Source: Bordetella ansorpii (lineage in GTDB: Bacteria; Pseudomonadota; Gammaproteobacteria; Burkholderiales; Burkholderiaceae_B). Taken from it: DNA of 64,000 bases. Shown piece by piece: positions 57,192 to 64,000 of the stretch. A model generated the notes under the pieces. It was not told where the DNA came from. It did no database searches and saw nothing but the letters and a program-made list of their open reading frames with translations. Every line of letters begins with the position of its first letter. Position 1 is the first letter of the stretch. A program made the position numbers and the translations under genes. Location: assembly GCF_900078315.1 (NCBI RefSeq), contig NZ_FKBS01000014.1, positions 556,802 to 620,801 on the forward strand, in the 5' to 3' direction.

Positions 57192-57554
57192 TCAGGCGGG
57201 AATGAAAGTGAAGAGGGGACGGCCCACGTCGACCAGCGCGCCGGGCTCGGCCAGCAGGCTGCCGATGGCGCCTGGCGCCGGCGCCGTCACGGGCTGGCGG
57301 ATCAAGCCCACGGCCACGAAGGCGATCACTTCGTCCTTCTCGTAGCGGGCGGCGGCATCGGGCGCGTCACGCAGCAGCAGGCAGCCGACAGCGGGCGATG
57401 TCACCGTAAGCGGGGCCGCTGCGGGGGCCGGAGCCTCGCAGGCGCCGGCTTCGCGCTTGAAGTGCCAGCGCAAGCCGTCGGCCCGCAGGAAGACTTCCGA
57501 GAGTTGCTGGTCGTCCATCAGCCGGCCGAAGGCCGTCAGCGTCGTCATGTCCAT
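57192..57554 (-). CDS. Biotinyl-carrier-like protein lacking the biotin lysine
   Basis: A 120-residue protein whose second half aligns with biotin carboxyl carrier domains (VTSPAVGCLLLRDAP, then VTAPAPGAIGSLL and GRPLFTFIPA). The expected AMK at the biotinylation turn reads AVG, with Gly83 where the accepting lysine should be, so biotin cannot be attached there. The N-terminal half resembles that of the true carrier protein in the operon. It sits between pxpC and pxpA. A structural or regulatory role in the complex is possible. AAGGG nine bases before ATG 57554 supports the start. Confidence 0.72.
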   Translation of the reverse strand: MDMTTLTAFGRLMDDQQLSEVFLRADGLRWHFKREAGACEAPAPAAAPLTVTSPAVGCLLLRDAPDAAARYEKDEVIAFVAVGLIRQPVTAPAPGAIGSLLAEPGALVDVGRPLFTFIPA

Positions 57555-57559
57555 GGCGT

Positions 57560-58549
57560 TCAACCCTTGATCGGCACGCGGCAATGGGCGGCCGTGTCGC
57601 GCAGCCCGGCCAGGTAGCTTTCCAGTTCGGCCTGCGCTGCGCGGGCCTCGTCCAGGCCGCACATCTGGAAGCGCAGCTTCGTGCCCGGCGGCGATTGCGC
57701 GATGCGCCACAGGTCGGCGTCGATCACGAAACCGATCTTGGGATAGCCGCCCGCCGAGTTGCCGTCGGCCAGCTGGATGATGGGCTGCCCCGACGGCGGC
57801 ACCTGCACCACGCCGGGCACGATGGGATGCGAGCGCATCTCGCGCACCGCGGTGCGTTCCAGCACGGGCCCGGACAGGCGGTAGCCCATGCGGTCGCTCT
57901 GCGCGCTGACGCGCCAGACGGCGTCCGTGAACGCGGCCTGCGAGGCTGGGGTGAACATGCCGTACTCGGCCGCCCGCATGACGCGCAGCGTCATCACGCC
58001 GTCGGCATCTTCGTTGGCCCGAGGCGCCAGGGCCTGCTCGGGTGGGCTCGCGCCGTAGCCGGCAGGCAGCCGGGCGCTGTTGCGCCGCGCGCCGATGGGC
58101 AGGCTGTCGCCCTTCTGCAGGGCTCGGCCCCGATGGCCGCCGAAGCCGTAGCGCAAGGCCGTCGACCGCGAGCCCAGCACGGCGGGCACGTCCACGCCGC
58201 CTTGCACGGCCACATAGCAGCGCGCGCCCTGGATGGGCGGCGACAACACCAGTTCATCGCCGGCGCGCACGTCGCGCACCCACCATGCGGGCACGGGGAC
58301 GCCGTTCAGGCGCGCCCGGCAGTCGGCCCCGGTCAGCGCCACCAGCGTGTCCCGCGTGAATCGCAGGGCGGCCGGGTACATCTGGAACTCCAGCACGGCA
58401 TCGTCCGCGGCATTGCCCAGCAGCGCGTTGGCGCCGGTGGCGGCCAGCGGGTCCAGGGCGCCCGAGCGCGCGATGCCCAGGCCGCGCAGGCCGGGCCTGC
58501 CGGTGTCCTGCACGCTGTTCAGGGGCGCGGTCTTGATGATCTCGATCAT
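57560..58549 (-). CDS. pxpC: 5-oxoprolinase subunit C (AHS2/KipA family)
   Basis: A 329-residue protein of the KipA/AHS2 family, homologous to one half of the carboxyltransferase domain of urea carboxylase. Signatures are APLNSVQDTGRPGLRGLGI, SGALDPLA, NALLGN and LADGNSAGGYPKIGFV. With PxpB it forms the ATP-using part of 5-oxoprolinase in other bacteria. The start overlaps the pxpB stop as ATGA. Confidence 0.93.
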   Translation of the reverse strand: MIEIIKTAPLNSVQDTGRPGLRGLGIARSGALDPLAATGANALLGNAADDAVLEFQMYPAALRFTRDTLVALTGADCRARLNGVPVPAWWVRDVRAGDELVLSPPIQGARCYVAVQGGVDVPAVLGSRSTALRYGFGGHRGRALQKGDSLPIGARRNSARLPAGYGASPPEQALAPRANEDADGVMTLRVMRAAEYGMFTPASQAAFTDAVWRVSAQSDRMGYRLSGPVLERTAVREMRSHPIVPGVVQVPPSGQPIIQLADGNSAGGYPKIGFVIDADLWRIAQSPPGTKLRFQMCGLDEARAAQAELESYLAGLRDTAAHCRVPIKG

Positions 58550-59250
58550 GACGGTTCGATCCGTGCGATGCGGAAGCGGACGCGGTCGCCCATCGCCAGC
58601 AGATTGACGCCTTCCCGCGCCAGGTCGAAGGGTTCGGGCACCTCGGGCGAATGGCCGATGGAATGCCAGCCCGTGGGACCGGCCTTCGGGCCGTCCGCGC
58701 GGCGGGGAGCGCCCAGGTTCGACTGCGCACCGCCGATCGACACCAGGCCGCCGATGGCGCGCATTTCGGGTACCTTGCGGCGCGGCGTGAACAGGCGTTG
58801 ATCCAGCCCGAACAGATACCCGAAACCGGGCCCGGTGCCGGGCGCGAACACTACGTACTCGGGCGCGGCGTGCAGGCGGGCGATCTCCTCGGGCGTCAGG
58901 CCGTGGTGGCTGCACACGAACGGCATGTCCACGCCCATTTCGCCGCCATAGATCACCGGCACTTCCAGCACCTTGCCCGCGCGCGGCGTGGCCGGCGTCT
59001 CGCGCCAGCGCGCCAGCAGTTCGCGCGGCGCGCGTTCGGGATCCATCGACGCGATGTCGTACATGACCAGCAGGCTGTTCATGCCGGGCTGCACGTCCAC
59101 CACATCCGACTGGCCGCGCAGGGCGTCCGCCAGCGCCCAGATACGCAACTGCGTCTGCATCGACAGCGCGCCCTCCGCGTCCAGCAGCACGGCGGCGGTG
59201 CCGCACAGGCTGGCGCGCGGCTCGTCCAGGATCACCACGCCTTCGCTCAT
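58546..59250 (-). CDS. pxpB: 5-oxoprolinase subunit B (AHS1/KipI family)
   Basis: A 234-residue protein of the KipI/AHS1 family, the partner of PxpC and homologous to the other half of the urea carboxylase carboxyltransferase domain. Motifs are PGMNSLLVMYD, VPVIYGGEMGVDMPFV, APGTGPGFGYLFGLD and GGLVSIGGAQSNLG. Its start overlaps the stop of the biotin carrier gene by one base (TGATG), which couples the carrier and the transferase subunits. Confidence 0.93.
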   Translation of the reverse strand: MSEGVVILDEPRASLCGTAAVLLDAEGALSMQTQLRIWALADALRGQSDVVDVQPGMNSLLVMYDIASMDPERAPRELLARWRETPATPRAGKVLEVPVIYGGEMGVDMPFVCSHHGLTPEEIARLHAAPEYVVFAPGTGPGFGYLFGLDQRLFTPRRKVPEMRAIGGLVSIGGAQSNLGAPRRADGPKAGPTGWHSIGHSPEVPEPFDLAREGVNLLAMGDRVRFRIARIEPS

Positions 59251-59732
59251 CACGCGGCCTCCGTGCCGGCGGGGGCGATGGTGAACAGGCGGTCGCCGTA
59301 GGCGATCTCCTGGCCGCTTTCGACGTGGATGGCGCTGAGGATGCCGGCCAGCGGCGAGGCCATCGGCGAGAACAGCTTCATGGCCTCGATCAGGCACAGT
59401 TCCTGGCCTTCCTGCACGGGAACGCCCAGCGTGACGAAGGGCGCGGCGCCCGGCGCGGATTGCAGGTGGACGATGCCGCTCATCTCCGCGGTCACCGTTT
59501 GGGCGCGCGGGACCTCGGCGGCGGGCGTCTGCGGCGCGGCGGATGGCGGCGGCTCGGCATGCGTCATCGGGCGCGGGGATGCGGAGGCGGGCTGGGCGCC
59601 GCCGGGTTGCGCGCGTTTCAGGCGCACCTGGAAAGCGCCGTCGGCGATCTCGATCTCGTCGAACTGGCAGGCGCGCATCTTCTCGCTCAACGATTCGATC
59701 AGCTGCACGTAGCGGGAGTGATCCGGATTCAT
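59250..59732 (-). CDS. Biotin carboxyl carrier protein (AccB family)
   Basis: A 160-residue carrier: an N-terminal helical segment, an Ala/Pro-rich linker (about 41-78), and a biotinyl domain (80-155) with the biotin-accepting Lys119 in LIEAMKLFSP. It is intact, unlike the second carrier-like protein of the operon. Placed first among the pxp genes and coupled to pxpB, it probably delivers carboxybiotin to PxpB/PxpC. A housekeeping AccB role is less likely here but not excluded. Confidence 0.92.
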   Translation of the reverse strand: MNPDHSRYVQLIESLSEKMRACQFDEIEIADGAFQVRLKRAQPGGAQPASASPRPMTHAEPPPSAAPQTPAAEVPRAQTVTAEMSGIVHLQSAPGAAPFVTLGVPVQEGQELCLIEAMKLFSPMASPLAGILSAIHVESGQEIAYGDRLFTIAPAGTEAA

Positions 59733-59758
59733 GGTGTCTGCGGGAGGAGGCGAGGGGG

Positions 59759-60961
59759 TCAGGCCAGCCGTGCGACGGCGGCGGCGATGCGGTCGGCGGC
59801 GGCCATCAGGCGCGATTCCGAGGTCGCCACGGACAGGCGGATGTACGGCGACAGGCCATAGGCGGCGCCATTGACCACGGCGACGCGGGCCGTTTCCAGC
59901 AGGAAGTCGGTCACGTCCTTGTCCGATTCCAGCGTCGTGCCGTCCGGCGTTTTCCTGCCGATCAGGCGCTTGCAGTTCACGTACAGGTAGAAGGCGCCCT
60001 CGGGCGATTCGCAGCTCAATCCGGCGATGGCGTTGATGCGTTCCAGCATCGCATCGCGGCGCTTCTGGAACACCTGCGAGCGTTCGGCCAGGAAGTCCTG
60101 CGTGCCCGTCAGCGCGATCACCGCGCCCGCCTGGGCGAACGAGCAGATGCTGCCGATGGTCTGCGACTGCACCAGGCGCATGGCGTCGATCAGCGGCGCG
60201 GGGCCGCCCACGAAGCCGATGCGCCAGCCCGTCATCGCATAGCCCTTCGACACGCCGTTCAGGGTCAGCACGCGCGGCGCCAGATCCGGCGCCACCTTGG
60301 CCAGGCTGTGGAACCGCCGGCCATCGAAGATGATGTGCTCGTAGATCTCGTCCATCATGACGAGCACCTGCGGAAACTCGCGCAGGACCTCGGCCAGGCC
60401 CAGCAGTTCACTTTCCGAGTACACCGCGCCGCTGGGGTTGTTGGGCGAGTTGACGATCAGCCAGCGCGAACGCGGGGTGATGGCGCGGCGCAGGGCCGCG
60501 GGCGTCAGCTTGTACCGGGTTTCCTCGGTGCAGGGGACGACCACGCTGACGCCGCCGGCCAGCCGCGTCATGTCGCTGTACGACACCCAGTGCGGGGCCG
60601 GCACGATGACTTCCTCGCCGTCGTCCAGCGTGGCCGCCAGCGCCATGTATACCGCGCTCTTGGCCCCGGGCGTGGCTAGGACTTCGTTCATCGCGAATTC
60701 CAGGCCGTTGTCCCGACGGAATTTCTCGATGATCGCCTTCTTCAATTGAAGGGTGCCGCCGACGCCGGTGTAATGCGTCTGGCCATTATTCAATGCGTCG
60801 ATCGCCGCCTTGATGATGTGTTCCGGCGTGTCGAAATCCGGTTCTCCCGCGGCCAGGCTGATCACGTCGATGCCCTGCGCGATCAGTTCGCGAGCGCGCT
60901 GCGAGGCGCGTTCCGACGCCGACGCGCCTACCGATGCCAAACGATCCGATGCGTACTTCAT
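59759..60961 (-). CDS. Class I/II aminotransferase (aspartate aminotransferase-like)
   Basis: A 400-residue fold-type I PLP enzyme. Recognisable parts are ISLAAGEPDFDTPEHI, the NSPNNPSGAVYSE loop, and the PLP lysine about residue 239 in LNGVSKGYAMTGWRIG; the substrate-carboxylate Arg lies in YIRLSVATSE. It resembles prokaryotic class Ib aspartate/prephenate aminotransferases. It is the first gene of the operon, 26 bases before the carrier gene. ATG 60961 gives the usual N-terminus; an ATG at 60973 is possible. Confidence 0.92.
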   Translation of the reverse strand: MKYASDRLASVGASASERASQRARELIAQGIDVISLAAGEPDFDTPEHIIKAAIDALNNGQTHYTGVGGTLQLKKAIIEKFRRDNGLEFAMNEVLATPGAKSAVYMALAATLDDGEEVIVPAPHWVSYSDMTRLAGGVSVVVPCTEETRYKLTPAALRRAITPRSRWLIVNSPNNPSGAVYSESELLGLAEVLREFPQVLVMMDEIYEHIIFDGRRFHSLAKVAPDLAPRVLTLNGVSKGYAMTGWRIGFVGGPAPLIDAMRLVQSQTIGSICSFAQAGAVIALTGTQDFLAERSQVFQKRRDAMLERINAIAGLSCESPEGAFYLYVNCKRLIGRKTPDGTTLESDKDVTDFLLETARVAVVNGAAYGLSPYIRLSVATSESRLMAAADRIAAAVARLA

Positions 60962-61508
60962 GGCTGGTTCCATTCCCCGTTTTGCTGAAGTCGGTCAGGA
61001 TCTGAAAACCCGCCCGGGCTGGGCCTTTCGGGCCAGTCGGGAATTCGATCCGTTGCGAAAAAGTCTATAGACGGGGTGTCGGGCGGGATAGCCGAGCGGG
61101 GTGCGCCGACGGAGGCCGGACAAGGCTGCGCGGCACCATCGCATGGCCCGCCGCATGCACTGCGGCAAGGCATGCACCCGGTCTTGCACCATCGGGCCGC
61201 AAGCAGGAAATCAAGCGGTGCGCGTCAAAAAGCCGTGCGAATCAAAATCGTGCGAGATAATCGATTCGCGTTGTTTTTGAAATAAATTGTAAATACGCAC
61301 GACCCATAGATTTATGGAATGCGTCGTGCGCGATTCCCGTTTCCGTCAAGGAATAACCGGAAAATCCGGCGCGGCGAATACCCCGCCGGATAATCGGGCA
61401 AGGCATGGAATATTGCCGCGCGAAGCGCCATGCATGGGCTCCGCGGGCATGAAAAAGGGCACGCGATCGCGTGCCCTTCCGGGGTAAGCCCGCCGCGATG
61501 CGCCGTGC
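60962..61508. repeat. Intergenic region with direct repeats and a nested inverted repeat
   Basis: This 547-base gap has no recognisable gene. Three imperfect direct repeats beginning GTGCG occur at 61218-61230, 61235-61247 and 61250-61260. A strongly AT-rich patch follows (61270-61294), then a nested inverted repeat: CGCACGAC (61296-61303) with GTCGTGCG (61323-61330), enclosing CCATA/TATGG around GATT. It lies upstream of the aminotransferase-pxp operon and downstream of ydgA, so it may be a regulator-binding promoter region. Confidence 0.5.
61455..61478 (-). terminator. Terminator of the YdgA-like gene
   Basis: A perfect 24-base palindrome (12-base half-sites, AAGGGCACGCGA and its complement) is followed on the minus strand by a T-run. 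It lies 30 bases after the stop of the YdgA-like gene. Confidence 0.88.
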
Positions 61509-63506
61509 TTACTTGGTTTTGGCCTTGGAGGCGTTCTCCAGCAAGGCGTTCACCTCGGGGACGGTCTCCAGGAAGGTCTGCACGAAGGCTTCCACGCCGT
61601 CCTTGCCGATGCCGCCATAGGCATTGATGTCCATCTCCAGCGTGGGCTGGTTGTTGCCGTCCACATACATACGGCCCCAGCGGTTGTTGCTGTTCCAGTC
61701 GTTGATGATCTTGTACGGCGGCGGCGAGACCGAATCGAACACCGCCTGCAGCATCACGTTCTCGCACGCGTCGTCCACGTCGCATTCGTTGAAGCGCGCA
61801 TACAGCTCGCGCGCGCCGCTGGCGCCCGGGGTGATGTTCAGTTCGGGTTCGCCGTGCTGGTCGGTGCGGTGTTCGAGTTCGAAGCCCGCCGATTCGATCA
61901 GCGAGCCGATGGTGGCCTGGTCGAGCGAGTGCAGCATCGTGGCATCGGCCTGGGGCGAGCTGTCCGGATCCACGCCGTCGGGCATGTCCGGCTCCGTGTC
62001 GCCCGCCGCGCCGACCGCGTCGGCCAGCAGCGCGTCCAGCGGGATTTCCTGGCCGTTCAGCGTGGCCTTGGCGCCGTCGTAGACGAAGTCGGTCACGACA
62101 TTGTCGCCATCGACGCGCGCGACGTTCATCATCATCGCCATGCCCAGCGCCGACTGCAACTGGTCGTTGGCCTGGGCGGCTGCCTGTTCGGGCGTGGCGC
62201 CCGCGGTGGCCACGAACGTGCGGGCCAGCAGGTCCTGGGCCATCGGCTTGTTGATGGCGGCATGCGCCTGCATCGACTTGATCGCCTGGCGCACCAGGTC
62301 CTGGACCGGCGCGTCAGTGTCCTTCAGCGGCTGCAACGCCAGCGAATAGGTGATGCGGGCCTCGCCCTTGTCGGTTTTCCACAGGATGGGGTCGATCGCC
62401 AGGGTGGGGCTGGCCACCAGCACGTCCCGCACGTCGTTGGCGACGCGCTTCATCAGCGCTTCCGACGTCTTGGGATCGGGGGCGGCCGGCTGCGGCGCGG
62501 CCGGCTGCGGGTCGGCCGCGCCGGTGGATTCGGCCATCATCGCGCTGACCAGGTCGCTGTAGGTCTTGGCCAGCTTCTCGGAGGCCTTGCCGTCCAGGTT
62601 GGCCAGCTTGATGACGGCCTGGCCGCCGCCCATGTCGGTGGTGCCCAGGCGGAACTTGCCGACGCTGTAGGCAGCCTCGCCGTTCAGCAGCTTGTCGTCT
62701 TCGTTGATGACCAGCTTGTAGCCCAGGTCGTCCAGGCTCATCGGATACTGCTTGCCCTGCAGTTCGACGCGCTTGACCTGCATGTTGGTGTTGCCCACGG
62801 ACATGCCGAACTTGCCCATGTGCGTGTCCAGGTCCATGGACATGCCGCTGATGGCGACCTTGTCGACCTGCTCGTCCTTCGGATTCGTGGCCACCAGCGA
62901 ATCGGATTTGAACGAGCCTTTGATCGCCTGGCTCTCGCGCTTGTACGCGGCTTGCATCGTGGCGCCGCTGAACTCCAGCGTCAGCCCGTCCTGCGTGCTC
63001 TTGATGGGCGCCAGGCCGCCGGTGCCGGTGCTGTCGCCGCTGTAGTGGATGACCGTGTCGCTCCACAGCGGCGCCTTGCCGTTGGTCAGCGCGAAAAAGG
63101 GTTTAAGGGCTTCGGTCTGGGCCACTTCGGCATGGACGAAGGCGGCATTGGGCAGGATGTGGCCCCGCGCCAGCGCGCCGCCGGGGAACGGGCCGTGCTG
63201 CACGGTGGCGTCGAATTCGAGCATGCCCGGTTCGATGGCGAACGCCTTGTCGCCCGTGATGGCCGCGGGAGCGGACATGACCAGGCCGTAGCGCACCTTG
63301 GTGGAGAAGAAGCCGCGCTCGTAGCTGACCTGGCGCAGCTCGACCTTGTAGGGCGCCGGCAGGGCCTTTGCCATCTGGTCGTTGACTTCCTTCACGCGGG
63401 CGGGCGCCTCGGCCTCGATCCGCTTGCCGGTGTACCACGTGGCGCCCAGCCAGGCGACTCCACCCACGACGACTACACCAGCGACGATCGCCACACCTTT
63501 CTTCAT
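61509..63506 (-). CDS. YdgA family protein (DUF945)
   Basis: A 665-residue protein with one N-terminal membrane helix (about 4-24, VAIVAGVVVVGGVAWLGATW) and a large domain predicted to be periplasmic. It matches E. coli YdgA in the opening (GKRIEAEAPARVKEVN, FFSTKVRYGL), but is longer (about 500 residues in E. coli) because of a C-terminal extension past residue 480. YdgA function is unknown. It is a single gene with its own terminator. Confidence 0.85.
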   Translation of the reverse strand: MKKGVAIVAGVVVVGGVAWLGATWYTGKRIEAEAPARVKEVNDQMAKALPAPYKVELRQVSYERGFFSTKVRYGLVMSAPAAITGDKAFAIEPGMLEFDATVQHGPFPGGALARGHILPNAAFVHAEVAQTEALKPFFALTNGKAPLWSDTVIHYSGDSTGTGGLAPIKSTQDGLTLEFSGATMQAAYKRESQAIKGSFKSDSLVATNPKDEQVDKVAISGMSMDLDTHMGKFGMSVGNTNMQVKRVELQGKQYPMSLDDLGYKLVINEDDKLLNGEAAYSVGKFRLGTTDMGGGQAVIKLANLDGKASEKLAKTYSDLVSAMMAESTGAADPQPAAPQPAAPDPKTSEALMKRVANDVRDVLVASPTLAIDPILWKTDKGEARITYSLALQPLKDTDAPVQDLVRQAIKSMQAHAAINKPMAQDLLARTFVATAGATPEQAAAQANDQLQSALGMAMMMNVARVDGDNVVTDFVYDGAKATLNGQEIPLDALLADAVGAAGDTEPDMPDGVDPDSSPQADATMLHSLDQATIGSLIESAGFELEHRTDQHGEPELNITPGASGARELYARFNECDVDDACENVMLQAVFDSVSPPPYKIINDWNSNNRWGRMYVDGNNQPTLEMDINAYGGIGKDGVEAFVQTFLETVPEVNALLENASKAKTK

Positions 63507-63683
63507 CTTTTTACGCTCGGTCGGTTATTGATGAGACGGCTGCGCGGACGGAGAGTCGGCCGGCGCAGCCTGCGGGCTTTTGAGCCCGCGGCGAGTATAC
63601 CGGCGGGGTCGTAAGCGAATCTCGCGGCGCCGTTACCAGCATTGTCAAAATGCAAGCGAGGCTTCTTTTAGGGTTAACAGGCC

Positions 63684-64000
63684 CTACAGGTCATCCAGGG
63701 GATAGATCGGGCGGCGCACGTGCTCGTACTTCACCTGACCGTAATCCGAGGTGGTGACGCCCATGCCGGTGCATTCGATCACCTGCGTGGCCATGTCGGC
63801 GAAACCGGCGCGCCAGTGCACGCGGCTCTTCAGGGCGACGTAGCGTTTCTGCAGCGGGTCGATGCCCGCCGACAGCAGGCAGTTCACGTCGAAGGGTTCC
63901 TGGTGGCGCGACACGATCACGATCTCGACGCGGCCCGTGTCCAGCACCACGGTCAGGCCGGTATCGTTGCGCACGCCGCGGTACATGGGGCCGCGGTTCA
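63684..64000 (-). CDS. MlrC-like (M81 family) protein, C-terminal part
   Basis: The gene runs off the window; only about 105 C-terminal residues are seen. They match the MlrC C-terminal domain of M81 metallopeptidase-like proteins: TGLTVVLDTGRVEIVIVS, GIDPLQKRYVALKSRVHWRA and the final RRPIYPLDDL. Members include microcystin-degradation proteins, but most have unknown substrates. An internal ATG at 63986 is not the true start, since NRGP-like family sequence continues upstream of it. Confidence 0.8.
   Translation of the reverse strand, partial: NRGPMYRGVRNDTGLTVVLDTGRVEIVIVSRHQEPFDVNCLLSAGIDPLQKRYVALKSRVHWRAGFADMATQVIECTGMGVTTSDYGQVKYEHVRRPIYPLDDL

Overview
The window reads as a chromosomal segment of a high-GC betaproteobacterium of the family Alcaligenaceae (Bordetella/Achromobacter type). 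The reasons are the uniformly high GC, two orphan Bug/TctC periplasmic receptors, many LysR regulators, a GufA-type ZIP transporter very like the structurally known Bordetella bronchiseptica protein, and a tandem glycine riboswitch before gcvTHP. No tRNA, rRNA, insertion sequence, phage gene or CRISPR array was found.

Layout. (1) 1-9.7 kb: the 3' part of a type VI secretion operon on the + strand: tssJ, tssK, an OmpA-tailed tssL, tssM, tagF, and a membrane protein with a degenerate kinase C-lobe and a C-terminal PEGA domain. (2) 9.8-11.2 kb: a minus-strand pair matching the Kiwa anti-phage system, kwaA and kwaB, overlapping by ATGA. (3) 11.4-24.9 kb: mostly core genes: a HTH/receiver regulator, two META-domain lipoproteins, trhO, metG, a small membrane protein, apbC/mrp, tamA-tamB and dcd. 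(4) 24.9-42.4 kb: accessory metabolism and regulation: a LysR/DapA-like/Bug/SDR cluster, GNAT and VOC proteins, a large PLP decarboxylase, a DMT exporter with a divergent AraC regulator, a BaiN-type flavoprotein, a TPR gene plus Mn-type sodA, a LysR/Bug/enolase-superfamily cluster, and a ZIP transporter. The promoters of the TPR-sodA unit and of the ZIP gene share the same architecture and a Fur-like box. (5) 42.6-47.4 kb: tandem glycine riboswitch and gcvT-gcvH-gcvP. (6) 47.5-61.0 kb: thirteen tightly packed minus-strand genes followed by a LysR gene. They encode an aminotransferase, biotin carboxyl carrier, PxpB, PxpC, a carrier-like protein lacking the biotin lysine, PxpA, biotin carboxylase, a four-gene PotABCD-like ABC importer, an MFS transporter and a D-2-hydroxyacid dehydrogenase. 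(7) 61.0-64.0 kb: a repeat-rich intergenic stretch, a YdgA-like protein and the C-terminal end of an MlrC-like protein that runs off the window.

The two systems most worth attention are the Kiwa pair and the biotin/Pxp operon. PxpB and PxpC are homologous to the carboxyltransferase domain of urea carboxylase. Together with the linked carrier and biotin carboxylase they could form a complete split amide or lactam carboxylase, with PxpA as hydrolase and a dedicated importer. The T6SS pseudokinase-PEGA protein and a structured RNA candidate before the ZIP gene are further points of interest.
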